This document shows, piece by piece, positions 23,166 to 33,895 of a stretch of DNA of 64,000 nucleotides. This DNA is from Ciona savignyi (Eukaryota > Chordata > Ascidiacea > Phlebobranchia > Cionidae). How positions within the stretch are numbered: position 1 is the stretch's first letter; each line of letters opens with the position of its first letter. A model generated the notes under the pieces. It saw only the letters and a program-made list of their open reading frames with translations. It was not told the origin of the DNA and did not search any database. Location: positions 919,702 to 983,701 of the forward strand of contig CH003232.1 in the NCBI GenBank assembly GCA_000149265.1, written 5' to 3'. A program made the translations under genes and the position numbers.

Positions 23166-24028
23166 GAGAATCGAACCCGTAACTTTGGAGGTCAACAAAC
23201 AATTGTGTATTGTGGTGTCCAGTCCAAAGGATGGAGGGTTCAAACCCACTATCTGCTATACGCAGGAAAATACGTTTAAAGCATTTTTCTGCCCACTTAG
23301 AACATTAAATAAGTATGCGTATTTTAATATAGCCATACGTACTTTGAAACTTTACACTGTTATGATAGGAAATTTATTTTTATGTTTTTGTACAGAAGCG
23401 ACAGTCGTTATAAATGTGACTAACCTTGCCCATCATAAACGTGGCCGAGCTGTAATAGCGTGTTGTATACTTTATACAATGTTTTTATCGAGACAGAATT
23501 CCTGAACTTTTTAACAAGGTAATCGAGTAGAAAGTGGCCAGGTTAAATATCGAACCAATAAATTGTCGGATAATGACTTTTGTCCGTATCTTTCTTTTGC
23601 CGGAATAAAGAAACTCGACAGTCGCCATTTGACATTGTGAAATTTAACAGAGTACTTAAAAATAACAACTGTTGTTTTGTGCTGTTGTAAGTGGTCCATT
23701 GGAGATTCAACAAACACGAGTTTGAAACTGTAACGCGAACGTTTTAAGTTATGTGTTTTAACACCTTAAGAATGAAACTCCTGTGGCTTGCTTGTATGGA
23801 TTAAACGGGTGTGGGTTTAAAACCAGTTTAGGTTGTGAAATTTGTGCTTTTTAAACTATGGTCACTCTTAGAAGAGTATAAACTCTTTTTTTGTAAAATC
23901 CAATTTCACTATATTGCTCTTGATGCATGTCTCATACTTAATATAAAAGGTACCTGATTTGTTTATTATTATTTCGTATTTGCAATTGTTTTTTTTGTTA
24001 TAAAACAAAGACACACGAAGCAATGTAG
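23166..24028. other. 3' flank of SLC2A, no gene recognised
   Basis: Probably includes the transporter's 3' UTR. I see no recognisable element. The 117-codon ORF at 23152-23505 overlaps the end of the SLC2A coding exon and has no recognisable domain. Confidence 0.5.
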
Positions 24029-24330
24029 TTTTGTCCGGCCGGTTAATCTGGCGGTTTGGTGCCACGCCTTTCAACCGAAGGTTTGCAGGTTCGAAACTGG
24101 TCGCTAGCTATTGATCAATAAAGCCTGGCTGCCTACCCACGAGGATACAATTGAACCAACCATGCACGCACTGTAATAGCTCCAGCAACTCGATTGTGGA
24201 CATGAGGTGTTTTACGATACCCATAAATGAAGCCTGGCTTCCCACCCACGACGATACAAGTAAACCAACCATGCGCGCACTGTAATAGCTCCTACAATTT
24301 GACTATTGTCTTAAAATGTCTAAAAGAGAG
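24029..24330. repeat. SINE family A head plus a ~115 bp tandem pair
   Basis: 24029-24110 is a plus-strand SINE head (GTCCGGCCGGTTAATCTGGC, GCAGGTTCGAAACTGGTCGC). After it AAGCCTGGCT, CCCACGA, GATACAA and AACCAACCATGC with CGCACTGTAATAGCTCC occur twice. Confidence 0.75.
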
Positions 24331-24420
24331 CCGTGGATAAACCGTTGCTTTATATCCAAAAGGAAAGAAATGCAGTGATTTAAAAACGTACGTTAAATTC
24401 AATTATTTCATCTCGCAGTC

Positions 24421-25125
24421 TTAGGGATACAGCTTCACGCAAGCCCAACCACTTTCGTCCTTTTCGACGCCATTTTCGGTCACTTTGGTAAACCGATAAC
24501 GATCGTTGGGACCATCCAACCTTTCGTGCATGAACTCCACTACAGTAGGGACAATGCAATACGCTTGATAGTGTTCTGGAAATGGTACCTCGTCGACTTC
24601 TGCAAACTTTTTCACCGTTGTAAGATGGGCTTCGGCCAGCTCAGCCTCGCTTGCAACTTCTCCTATTTCCGACGATGCGTGAAACCCGATTTTGACATAT
24701 TCCGGCCATATGTTGTACGGTGTCCGATCGTCAGATAGCTGCACGCAGCCTTCAATGCGAACTGAACGATTAAGCTTAGGCCAGTAAAATGTGGCTGCAG
24801 CATGCGGATTTTCTTGAATCTGGACCGCCTTTCTGCTTCCTTTCCTGGTTCCGAAATAGAAGCCTTTTTCGTCTACGTTTCCTAGCGATACTATGCGGTT
24901 GCTTGGTCGACAATCCGACCCGCAGGTTGAAAGCGACATTGCAAACGGTTGCACCGCGCCCACTCGAAACGCTTCACCGTACCATTGCTGGAATATCACA
25001 ATCGGGGATTTCCCTTGCAACTCTTCTAGTGCCAACAACCCAATATTGTCTGATATCGCATCATCGTTCTTTTGCTCTTCGTTGCCGTTCTGACTTTGTT
25101 GTGCATGACTCGACTTTTGTCCCAT
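24421..25125 (-). CDS. Pyridoxamine 5'-phosphate oxidase-like flavoprotein, 234 aa, intronless
   Basis: PNPO oxidises PNP/PMP to pyridoxal 5'-phosphate with FMN. Most of the fold is visible: an N-terminal tail of about 30 polar residues, IVIFQQWYGEAF, PFAMSLSTC, RPSNRIVSLG, GFYFGTRKGSRKAVQI, NPHAAATFYWPKLNRSVRIEG and the final GWACVKLYP, which replaces the usual RLxP end. FMN-contact positions (Arg in RPSNR-I, the SRK segment) look kept. The substrate region differs: where PNPO has a Lys after RMLLL this protein has a Gly, and the NRLHDR signature reads DGPNDR, losing the Arg and His that bind the phosphate substrate. It may be a PNPO paralogue with another substrate. The start is the ATG at 25125; a GTG six bases upstream also keeps the frame open. 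A single exon suggests retroposition or natural intron loss. Confidence 0.8.
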   Translation of the reverse strand: MGQKSSHAQQSQNGNEEQKNDDAISDNIGLLALEELQGKSPIVIFQQWYGEAFRVGAVQPFAMSLSTCGSDCRPSNRIVSLGNVDEKGFYFGTRKGSRKAVQIQENPHAAATFYWPKLNRSVRIEGCVQLSDDRTPYNIWPEYVKIGFHASSEIGEVASEAELAEAHLTTVKKFAEVDEVPFPEHYQAYCIVPTVVEFMHERLDGPNDRYRFTKVTENGVEKDESGWACVKLYP

Positions 25126-25319
25126 TTTCACGGAAATTTCTTTAAAGAATCTCTAATGTTGTATTCTAGGCTTAATAAGGATAATTGTGTTAGCCAAGAT
25201 TAGCACCTACATTAAACATTACTTATTTGGTGCAAGGGTAAGCCAAGACTGCACCAGGACGGGTTTGAGACCCCATTTTCACCCAAACCACTTTGAATAT
25301 AGTGACTACAATTACATGC

Positions 25320-25500
25320 AATAACTGACTTGATTAGCGATTATATAAAAGGACTGATTAATTTAGGGGTTGCACGTACTAACTGACTTGACAAGGAATT
25401 ATATGAACTGACTGACTAATTTAGACATTGCATGAAATGACTGACTAATTTAGGCATAACATAAAATGACTGACTTGTTTGGGCATTAAATGTTAAACTC
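25320..25500. repeat. Imperfect tandem repeat of ~40 bp
   Basis: Units of TGACTGACT, AATTTAGGCAT, AACATAAAATGACTGACT repeat about five times. Confidence 0.7.
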
Positions 25501-26089
25501 TTTAGTTTCTGTCTAAGTGAATTTCATAGACACTATATTAGATTTTGAATATACGTTCTGTTACGCTATACAAAAATATGCCACAGTTAAACCACAACAA
25601 TTACATCCTTTAGTCATGATACGATTTGCATACATGTTAATGTAATGCTGTTAATGTTAATTACAAGAACTCTAACATTTAATGGCTATTTAAACCGATC
25701 GTTATGCGAAAACGTGCATTATGTTCCACATTCATCAATGCGCTTGTTATAGTTCTAACAAAAGCTCAGTTCTAAGGACACGAAACATTAAACCATAATA
25801 CACTGCCTAAAACAAAAGCTGAAACCTCTCACACGTATTTAAAGCATAAAGATATCAAAGACAGGTAACACAAAAGTACTCTGCTAATATGTAGGCTACC
25901 AGTTACCTCGTTGAAGTTACAAGTAACAGCAGTGCTTATTAAGGCGGCTTTTAAGACACGCCCGTCACAATCGTTAATTATGCTGTCATATTGTGCATAG
26001 AAAACGTACTGCGTTTCCTTACATAATTTGTACACCACAAAAAGTGACTGATTGTGGTTAAAAGTAAGCACGGCACGCACGCACGGTAA
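25501..26089. other. Non-coding, nothing recognised
   Basis: No supported gene or repeat. Confidence 0.4.
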
Positions 26090-26094
26090 TGTTA

Positions 26095-26540
26095 TATGTT
26101 AATGTGGTAAAAATACTAGATGCATACGTGGTAAAAATACTTGATGCATGTGTGGTAAAAATACTAGATGCATATGTGGTAAAATACTTGATGCATATGT
26201 GGTAAAATACTAGATGCATATGTGGTAAAAATACTAGATGCATACGTGGTAAAAATACTAGATGCATGTGTGGTAAAAATACTAGATGCATATGTGGTAA
26301 AATACTAGATGCATATGCGGTAAAAATAATAGATGCTATGCAGTAAAAATACTAGATGCATATTATTGGCTAAAAATACTAGGTACATATTGTGCTAAAA
26401 ATACTAGATGCATATGTGGTAAAAATACTAGATGCATATGTGATAATATACTAGATGCATATTCGGTAAAATTACTAGATGCATATGTGGTAAAAATACT
26501 AGATGAATAGTGCGGTAAAAATACTAGATACATAGGTGCA
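26095..26540. repeat. Minisatellite, ~23 bp unit, about 19 copies
   Basis: The unit TGGTAAAAATACTAGATGCA plus TA/TG variants repeats with small changes. It creates an apparent repetitive ORF on the minus strand that is not a gene. Confidence 0.95.
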
Positions 26541-26879
26541 TACTGACTGCTGTATGTGGCCTTGAAATTAATGCAATTTAATAAGTAAACTAGTTTTCTA
26601 GGTTAAAATTAACCATCCCTTTTAATATTGTTATTCATCATTATTACGTAACTGTCAGTATTGTGATCTACAAAGGGATGTGATTGTAATAGGTAAACAA
26701 TGTTTAAAATTGGAATTATAAGTTGCCTTTTATAATGTTAATTCACCATTATTACGGGTTGCATATACAAGTACAAATACCAGACGCATGTCGAGTGCTG
26801 GCTAGCAGTATTGTATCCTCGAAATAAATGTGAAGTAATTGGTTATTTAAGTTTATCCCCGTGAATGGGAAAACCAAGT
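26541..26879. other. Non-coding flank of minisatellite
   Basis: Holds a diverged direct repeat around AATGTTAATTCACCATTATTACG (compare ATTGTTATTCATCATTATTACG upstream). No gene. Confidence 0.5.
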
Positions 26880-26995
26880 TTTTTTTTACGGGCTCAGTTT
26901 CGACCCAATGATAGCCTCGTCACTCAGTCCGTTTTTATGTATCAAATTGGTATATGAATCAGTCGCGTTAACCATTCAGCCACACGACCGTTTAA
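26880..26995 (-). repeat. tRNA-like repeat (family B)
   Basis: GGGCTCAGTTTCGACCCAAT, a spacer, GTCGCGTTAACCATTCAGCC and ACACGACCGT. It appears inserted in a family A SINE, whose GGGAAAACCAAG precedes it and is picked up again just after. Confidence 0.7.
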
Positions 26996-26996
26996 A

Positions 26997-27366
26997 ACCA
27001 AGGGGTTTAACACACGGGCAATCGCTATATCACATCGCGCCCACTGCCGGGTTACCGGAGCTATTGCAATGTGTTGTGAAAGATTTACACGTTCCTTCAA
27101 TTTTTTAGGCAATGTTTGTTAAGTGTCTTTCCCAGGAACACAACCGACTAGATAACGACCAGTTTCGTACCCGCAACCATAAATTGAAAGGAACGTGTAA
27201 ATCATACACAACTACTAACTTGAAGGAACGTGTAACTCATACAAAACACACTGCAGTAGCTCCGGTAACCCGACGGTGGGCGCGAGGTGAAATAACATTG
27301 TCTGTGTGTTAACCCCCTTGGGTTTCGCATTTACGGGGATAAACATGACTATCCTATCCTATCCTA
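26997..27366. repeat. Two family A SINE pieces in opposite orientation
   Basis: 26997-27178 is minus strand (GGGGTTTAACACACGGGCAA to GACCAGTTTCG). 27180-27366 is plus strand, with a duplicated AGGAACGTGTAA segment and a TATCC tail. Confidence 0.8.
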
Positions 27367-27626
27367 TTCTTAACATACATTTAACGAAGGATACGTTTTT
27401 AGGTATACTGTTACAAATTTACGAACATTACGCGTGGTACAGCTGCCTCACGCCCATGGTTATACATTAATTGTGTATCCTATAGTTTAAATCAGTCAGT
27501 TCACGTTAGTGTAATTTGGCATGTCAACTGCACGATATCCGTTCAATTTGTTTCACGATATGAGCTGATGAGATATAATTTCCGGCATGACTACAAGAAT
27601 AGATCATTGATATTTCCCATTAAACC

Positions 27627-27920
27627 GTCCGGTTAGTCTGGTGGTATATTGCGACGCCTTTTAACCGAAAGGTTGCGGGTACGAAACTGTTCGCTAGCTA
27701 TTCGGTTGTGTCGTTGGGCAAGGCACTTCACGAACATTGCCTGAACCCAGTGTATTAATGGGTTTCACCAAATTAAAGGAACGTGTCTATCATATACAAC
27801 ACACTGCAATAGCTTCGGTAACCCGACGATGGGCGCGAAGTGATCTAAAGATTGTCCGTGTGTTAACCACATAGGTTTTCTCATTCAGGGGGATAAACAT
27901 GAACATCCTATCCTATCATT
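27627..27920 (+). repeat. tRNA-derived SINE (family A), full length
   Basis: GTCCGGTTAGTCTGGTGG head, AAGGTTGCGGGTACGAAACT B box, a TCGTTGGGCAAGGCACTT central block and an ATCCTATCCTATC tail. Confidence 0.9.
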
Positions 27921-28009
27921 GATTTGTTTCCCACTAAACGACATTTTGCTCACAGCTCACGGCATGACAACATTACCAGTGTGTTATGGTATACGCGAAC
28001 GATTAATTT

Positions 28010-28180
28010 GTTTATCGGGATAAGGTTTGACCCCACGACGGGCTCAACCGAAACGCAACCGATACATATACCGACTTCTATACAAAATCGGTCCTGATGC
28101 AGAGCCAATCATGGGTTCAAAACTTGGCTCAGTTATACCAATTCTATACAAAAAAACGGTCTGAGGGTAGAGCCAGTCAT
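28010..28180 (+). repeat. tRNA-like repeat (family B), two partial units
   Basis: AACCGATACATATACCGACT and CAATCATGGGTTCAAAACTTGG occur next to a second TTGACCCCACGACGGGCTCA piece. Confidence 0.6.
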
Positions 28181-28404
28181 ATATGTTTGAAAGTCCGTTA
28201 AAATAAAATCACAATGAAAGGACGCCTTCAAAGCAAAACCGCAAATATTTATGCTTTATTTTTCAGACTGCCCTGTGGCGATAGATTAATCGAAATTCTT
28301 TCTTTCGCAGTTAGCGAAAGATGTGACTACAATTTCGGACAGGCAGTGGTAGTAATACGCAATCGTTGACTGTTCACTGGGGAGGCGGTTCACCTTGCGC
28401 GGCC

Positions 28405-28613
28405 ACCGTCAGTTACCGAAGCTTTTGCAGTGCGTTAAGTATGATTCACACGTTCCTTCAATTTAGTAGAGCCCATTAATTCGCTGAGGTCAGGCAATGT
28501 CCCATCAAGTGTCTTAACCAAGGATACAACTGACTAGCTAGCGACCAGTTTCGAATCTACAACGCTTCGACTGAAAGGCGACGAACTAAACCACCAGAAT
28601 AAACGGTCGGACT
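28405..28613 (-). repeat. tRNA-derived SINE (family A), 5' two-thirds
   Basis: CACGTTCCTTCAATTTAGTA, GGCAATGTCCCATCAAGTGT, GACTAGCTAGCGACCAGTTT and the head ending ACGGTCGGAC. Confidence 0.8.
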
Positions 28614-28629
28614 ATACTAATCGGTGTTC

Positions 28630-28850
28630 TCGTTTAGCTGTAAAGTTTTGTAATATTGGAGCAATGCTTCGTGAAATTCAGGTGTTAATTGTACATCTAC
28701 TAGCTGTTTTGTAGGGTAAAAGTTTTCGATGTACGAAGGGGTATGGGCTGAAAATTTAGTAAAACGTTTTTGGAGGGTTTTGACTTTAGGTTTCAGATCT
28801 AAGCTTCAGTTTGAAATTGTAAAAAAACGTCTTAGACTTTCTGTAGTAGG
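28630..28850 (+). repeat. Dispersed repeat R3, copy 2
   Basis: GTAAAGTTTTGTAATATTGG, ACATCTACTAGCTGTTTTGT and GTACGAAGGGGTATGGGCT pair with 59.59-59.83 kb in reverse. Confidence 0.65.
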
Positions 28851-28939
28851 ATGTTGATTGACAGCTTTAACCCAATGTTTAAAACTAACTCTAATTTCCT
28901 AATATCCATTTTAGAGTGCAGTTTCCCTCTTATTCCCAC
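28851..28939. mobile_element. MITE-P fragment, left of a nested LTR insertion
   Basis: ACCCAATGTTTAAAACTAAC, CATTTTAGAGTGCAGTTTCC matches the right half of the MITE at 5.48-5.55 kb. The remaining bases (TTTCCCTCCGTTTAGTTTTC) are found at 36.43 kb, across the LTR insertions. Confidence 0.65.
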
Positions 28940-29095
28940 TATAAGGCCTCTCTCTGGTGCGACCTACACTTATTTGAACACCCGAGTCCTTAACATGGGA
29001 AACAGTGTTAACGCGCTGACCCGCACTCTTGATATCTCACTTGGTTGATGGTACTTTATTTACTGGATGAGCGTTCAGCGGTTTTCTATTATAAT
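28940..29095 (-). mobile_element. Old solo LTR of the BEL family, 3'-side part, split by the young element
   Basis: This is the reverse complement of the last third of the 461 bp LTR of the neighbouring retrotransposon (ATAAGGCCTC, TGGTGCGACCTACACTTA, AACAGTGTTAACGCGCTG). The GCTGATC tandem is contracted. The other part lies at 36166-36423. Divergence is clearly higher than between the young LTRs. Confidence 0.85.
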
Positions 29096-29556
29096 TGTAA
29101 CATCTGTAAATCGTTTTGACTTAAAATTAATGTTTTTTGAAACGTCTATGTTCAGTATTGTGACGTCATTTTAGTAATAATTATTATGCTTTATATTCCT
29201 GCAACCTCGTGGTTTTCTTTCCCTTTTTGTACTGATTCCTCTACCGACACATACTGAAACAATTTTACTGAATTTGAATAGACCTATATATACGGAAAAA
29301 CAGTTGGTAAGCAAATTGATTATTAATATTTGTCGTTTATTTATGTGTATTTATGTTAAATTGTATAATAGAAAACCGCTGATCGCTGATCGCTGATCGC
29401 TGATCGCTGATCGCTGAACGCTGAACACTCATTAGTAAATAAACTACCATCCACCAAGTGAGATCAAGTGTGCGGGCCAGCGCGTTAACACTGTTTTTCA
29501 TGTAAAGGACTCGGGTGTTAAATTAAGTATAGGTCGCACCAAATAGAGGCCTTACA
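29096..29556 (+). repeat. 5' LTR, 461 bp
   Basis: Begins TGTAACATCTG and ends GGCCTTACA. Contains five tandem GCTGATC units followed by GCTGAAC units. I find a single difference from the 3' LTR (CTCATTAG against CTCATCAG). Confidence 0.95.
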
Positions 29557-29789
29557 TAAGTTTTCAACTGATCCATATTAAATTTACTGATTCTTACTGA
29601 TTAATGATTTATTGTTATACCTACCGATTACTGACCAACTGATTAATTTACTGTTACTTACTGAATTTTGAATTTACTGTTATTGATTTCTACCGAACTT
29701 ATTATTGTACCGATTTGTACTTGCCTTGCTGGTACTGTCTGTTACGTCACAGTAACCTTTATTATCGTTGTATCTTTCCTGTTGCTGAC

Positions 29790-30170
29790 ATGGAATCTGT
29801 CGAAAGAAAGGACTTTGACCGGATAGAAATTATCCTGCGGCAAAAATATATGCTCGCTGAAGTGATGATGACGGACTCGAGCATGGGTCCAAAACTGAAT
29901 GAGCTGATTACTGAGATTGAGCGCCTCTACGCCGAGTTGATGATCCTCGCGCCAAAGGCTTACTCGCAAGAAGATTTAAACGACCAAGGCCACCCCCTTC
30001 TGCAATGTGTGGTACAAAGCCAACTAGAATTTAAAGGGAGGGCTACTGAATGGCTTCTAAGTGCCGAAAAGGCTCCCAGCATAACAACGTCGTCCAATAT
30101 GACGAGGAGTTCTAGGTCAAGTACAAAACGACGGGAAAGCGTATGTCCAAGCTCAGAAGGCTCGTCTTGA
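29790..30170 (+). CDS. BEL/Pao gag, N-terminal frame
   Basis: From the ATG at 29790 this frame gives about 126 residues rich in charged helices (MESVERKDFDRIEIILRQ). It stops at 30170, where the continuing charged coiled-coil region (Ala/Glu/Arg-rich) is in another frame. A shift in roughly 30050-30120 therefore separates it from the rest of gag. Either a programmed shift or a lesion is possible. Confidence 0.75.
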   Translation: MESVERKDFDRIEIILRQKYMLAEVMMTDSSMGPKLNELITEIERLYAELMILAPKAYSQEDLNDQGHPLLQCVVQSQLEFKGRATEWLLSAEKAPSITTSSNMTRSSRSSTKRRESVCPSSEGSS

Positions 30171-33069
30171 AGCACAGCAAGTCGCTGAAAGCGCTCGTGA
30201 GCGTGCAGAACTGGAGGCTAGAGAAGCTGAGCGCAAAGCAGAGTTGGCCGAGCTTGAATTACGTGCTTGGGATGAGCAGCTCCCAACTCCACACATCGAA
30301 AATGTTGCCGTCAACCCCACCACGAAACACATACCGATTGCTGCAGAGGTGGGTGCGATGCCACGACATGAGGCACATAAAGAACCGATGATTCGGCCGC
30401 TGCCGAATGGTGACGACGCTTATCAAACACCGCCACGTAAACGTACAGAACCTGCCGTGCTGAACTATCGACAAATGAATGCTGACGTTACTCTACCGCC
30501 ACGACCAGAAATAATGAAATTTAACGGAGACCCTCTAGATTACCATGAATTTGTACGGAATTTTGAAACCCATATAGAGCAACATGTAAAGTCAGAGACG
30601 ACCCGTTTGATCTACTTGCTACAGCAGTGTGAACCTGAGGTACGGCGTCAATTGTCGCACTTCACTAAGGATGCTCTAAGTGGTTACCGATTGGCCCGTG
30701 ATCAGTTGTTTCAACTGTATGGGAGACCACACATTACCTCTAAGGCTTGCAGTAAACTGCTGGCGAAGACGCCGGTCGTTGGAGAAAGGGATCCAGCCGG
30801 ATTATTGAAACTAGACATATTGTTACAGAGATGTAAGAGTGCCCTTGCTGACGTCGGAGAATACGCGGGAATTAACTCACTGCACTGCCTATTACCGATT
30901 ATAAACAAATTGCCTGAGAGCCTACAGACAAAGTGGATCGAGTGGTCTGTCTGCGTTGCTGAGGAGAAATGCCGGGACGCTGGCTTCCTAGACCTCGTTG
31001 CGTTTGTCGCAAGACAATCGAAGATTTATAATTCTCTGTATGGAGAAAGCTTGTACAGTCGTGAGCCAGGACGATACCGGAAAGCAGCCGCCTTCAATAC
31101 CCTACACGAGATTACAGAACAATTACCGACTATGTGCGATTTATGCGACAAGAAGCATGCGCTACCGCAGTGCTTTAAATTCAAGAAAATGAACGGACGC
31201 GAACGACGCGAGTTGGCATCTGTCAAGGGATTGTGTTTTCGGTGCCTGCAAAGAGGTCACCGTGTGGCAGAATGTCCTTCAGCAGAATGCTGTGGGGAAT
31301 GTAAAAGTACGTATCACCACTCGCTTTTGCACTACAGATTTACTAAAGTTCCCAAACCCGACAAAACTGATGATCAAGCGAAAGCAGCGACGTCATGCTC
31401 TTCCATACTTTTCGAAAGTCCCCAGTCTTATCATACAGAAGAGTACAAAGCGAAGGGCGTATACATGTGCGTGGTACCAGTGAACGTCCGATACAAGAAC
31501 CGCGAGGTGCGGACTTACGCCTTTCTCGATTCCGGATCTTCGGCCACGTTATGCAACAGTACTCTAACGAGCGCTCTTGGCATTACAGGAACTCCCAAAC
31601 AGATATCCCTGACCACCCTCTGTGCTGAATCGACGTACAACGGTATCACTACTGACCTAACCGTTTGTTCATTAGACGGTGAAACTGAAGTTGAAATACA
31701 GAATGTAGTGTCAGTGGACCATATTCCAGTACGACCAAACATTCTTCCACGAAGGAATGTGTTAGATAAAATGAATCACCTGAAAGGTATAGAATTTCCA
31801 CAAGTTGATGGTGGCACCGTTACCCTCCTCATCGGAATAGATGTACCAGAAGCGTTGTGGGTACAGAAAGTCCTCAAAGGAAAAAGAGATGAACCTGTTG
31901 CGTGGAAAACGCCCTTCGGTTGGTCTTTGATGGGCCCCTCCCTATCGCCGTGTTCATCGACCACTATACAGAACAATTTAACGACTACGTCTGACGCTTT
32001 ATCACGTCAGATTAATCGTCTATGGAACACTGACTTTGGCGATTCGACGGCCGTCCTCGCGTCGCCAACGTCAAGAGAAGATCGTATTGCCCATGAATTA
32101 ATGAAAAGGTCAGTCTCTATGGTAAATGGCCATTTCCAATTACCACTGCCGAAAAAACCTTGTGCTCGTGAGTTACCTGACAATCGCGTGATGGCGCAAA
32201 GGCGCGCTGATGGTCTCAAGAGACGTTTACTGAAAAACGACGAACTACACGTGAAATATACTGATGCTGTACAGTCATACATTGAAAAGGGGTATGCGCG
32301 GGAAGTACCCGCTACTGAAATTCACGCTTCTAGAAAACGGTGGTTTATTCCCCACCACCCTGTCGTACATCCACGCAAGCCCGGTAAAGTGCGCGTGGTG
32401 TTTGATTGCGCGGCGAAACATAATGGCGTTTCGCTAAACGATGTACTGATGCAAGGACCAGATTTAACGAACAGTCTCATAGGTGTGCTGACTCGCTTTC
32501 GTCAGAACCAAATCGCCCTAGTGGCCGACGTGGAAGGAATGTTCCACCAAGTTAGAGTCGATCCAAGGGATACTGATATGCTGAGCTTTCTTTGGTGGAA
32601 AGGTGGCAATTTACAAGATGACCCGACTGTGTACCAGATGCTGGTCCATTTGTTTGGTGCGACGTCGTCACCTAGCTGCGCGGCATTCTGTTTAAAGGAA
32701 TGCGCCCGTGTGTACGGAGACGATTACGACGATTTGGCTGCGAATGTGGTCAAGAATAACTTTTACGTCGACGACTGCTTAGTGTCTGTCGAGAACATAG
32801 AGAAAGCTACCAAGCTTGTAACTGATCTGCGAGAGCTACTTGCTCGTGCAGGATTTCGCCTAACGAAATGGTTGTCTAACAATGCGGAAGTACTGAAAAC
32901 GATTCCTGAAAAGGAGAGAGCAAAGAACGCGTCTTCTCTTAATATCGATGCTTGCTTGGACGAGCGCGTCCTTGGTGTGCAATGGAGAGTCCAATCGGAT
33001 GAATTTTCATTTACCGTTACACCACAGAAGAAGCCGGTAACCAGAAGAGGGAATTTTGTCGGTCGTTAG
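30115..33069 (+). CDS. BEL/Pao gag-protease-reverse transcriptase frame
   Basis: Long open frame whose first ATG at 30244 is probably not a true start. In order: Ala/Glu coiled coil; gag core (EIMKFNGDPLDYHEFVRNFE, DUF1759 type); zinc knuckle CFRCLQRGHRVAEC; aspartic protease with FLDSGSSATLC; Pao-type reverse transcriptase with VADVEGMFHQV and the catalytic FYVDDCL. It ends at 33069 when the expected continuation, SSIYDPLGF in another frame, begins. The frame stops early because of a small indel near 33045. Confidence 0.9.
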   Translation, partial: GQVQNDGKAYVQAQKARLEAQQVAESARERAELEAREAERKAELAELELRAWDEQLPTPHIENVAVNPTTKHIPIAAEVGAMPRHEAHKEPMIRPLPNGDDAYQTPPRKRTEPAVLNYRQMNADVTLPPRPEIMKFNGDPLDYHEFVRNFETHIEQHVKSETTRLIYLLQQCEPEVRRQLSHFTKDALSGYRLARDQLFQLYGRPHITSKACSKLLAKTPVVGERDPAGLLKLDILLQRCKSALADVGEYAGINSLHCLLPIINKLPESLQTKWIEWSVCVAEEKCRDAGFLDLVAFVARQSKIYNSLYGESLYSREPGRYRKAAAFNTLHEITEQLPTMCDLCDKKHALPQCFKFKKMNGRERRELASVKGLCFRCLQRGHRVAECPSAECCGECKSTYHHSLLHYRFTKVPKPDKTDDQAKAATSCSSILFESPQSYHTEEYKAKGVYMCVVPVNVRYKNREVRTYAFLDSGSSATLCNSTLTSALGITGTPKQISLTTLCAESTYNGITTDLTVCSLDGETEVEIQNVVSVDHIPVRPNILPRRNVLDKMNHLKGIEFPQVDGGTVTLLIGIDVPEALWVQKVLKGKRDEPVAWKTPFGWSLMGPSLSPCSSTTIQNNLTTTSDALSRQINRLWNTDFGDSTAVLASPTSREDRIAHELMKRSVSMVNGHFQLPLPKKPCARELPDNRVMAQRRADGLKRRLLKNDELHVKYTDAVQSYIEKGYAREVPATEIHASRKRWFIPHHPVVHPRKPGKVRVVFDCAAKHNGVSLNDVLMQGPDLTNSLIGVLTRFRQNQIALVADVEGMFHQVRVDPRDTDMLSFLWWKGGNLQDDPTVYQMLVHLFGATSSPSCAAFCLKECARVYGDDYDDLAANVVKNNFYVDDCLVSVENIEKATKLVTDLRELLARAGFRLTKWLSNNAEVLKTIPEKERAKNASSLNIDACLDERVLGVQWRVQSDEFSFTVTPQKKPVTRRGNFVGR

Positions 33070-33895
33070 CTCGATATACGACCCCCTGGGTTTCGCGGCC
33101 CCCGTCCTGATTAAAGGAAGGGCTGTTGTGGCAGAGACTCTGTAAACGAGGATTAAACTGGGATGAAAAGGTCTCCCAAGAAGAGGAAAATGAGTGGATC
33201 ACCTGGCTGGAAGATTTACCTGGACTCGAACAAGTTAGAGTCCAACGCTGCTTTAAACCACCCGTCACTGGGAAAAGTTATTCATACTGAACTTCATCAC
33301 TTTGCAGATGCATCTACCGTGGCTTATGGCGCAGTGTCTTATCTGCGTTTTATTGATAGTAAAGGAAATATACATTGCTCGTTTCTCATCGGAAAAGCTC
33401 AGAGTAGCTCCGATGAGCACCATGTCTATTCCACGACTTGAATTAACGGCAGCCGTTCTAGCTGTCCGCCATGACCAATTAGCCAGAAGAGAATTAAACT
33501 TGACGAGCTGCCAATCAACCTTTTGGACAGATTCCACCGCGGTATTACAGACAATATACAATTGTAAGAAACGATTTCCTACGTTTGTTGCCAACCGAAT
33601 CGCCGAAATCGAGCGCTATGCAGATATTAATCGTTGGAAATTCGTCCCTACTGAACTGAATCCCGCCGATGACGCAACCCGCGGACTTACCACTAAACTA
33701 CTGACACAATCCGGACGATGGCTAAATGGACCCGACTTTCTATGGCGAGTGGAGAGCAAATGGCCTGAATGTCCAGTGTCGCTTCCAAAGGTCCCTGATG
33801 AATTTTTACCCTTAAAAAGACAGAACGCCAATGTGAACTTACTGACTACAGATGAAATGGTTACTGAATTTAGTACTGAATCGCTTGATTAACCA
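33047..33895 (+). pseudogene. BEL/Pao RNase H region, interrupted by frameshifts
   Basis: The RT-RNase H linker (SSIYDPLGFAAPVL), the next segment (WDEKVSQEEENEW) and the RNase H core (HHFADASTVAYGAV; FWTDSTAVLQTI; NPADDATRG) lie in different frames. Breaks fall near 33.05, 33.13, 33.40 and 33.87 kb. The RNase H acidic residues are visible but not in one frame. Confidence 0.8.

Noticed and set aside
23152-23505. 117-codon ORF starting within the last SLC2A exon
   Set aside because: Different frame from the transporter, begins inside its coding end, no recognisable domain.
26058-26291. Repetitive MHLVFLPH-type ORF on the minus strand
   Set aside because: Produced by the 23 bp minisatellite; no start context, signal or conservation.
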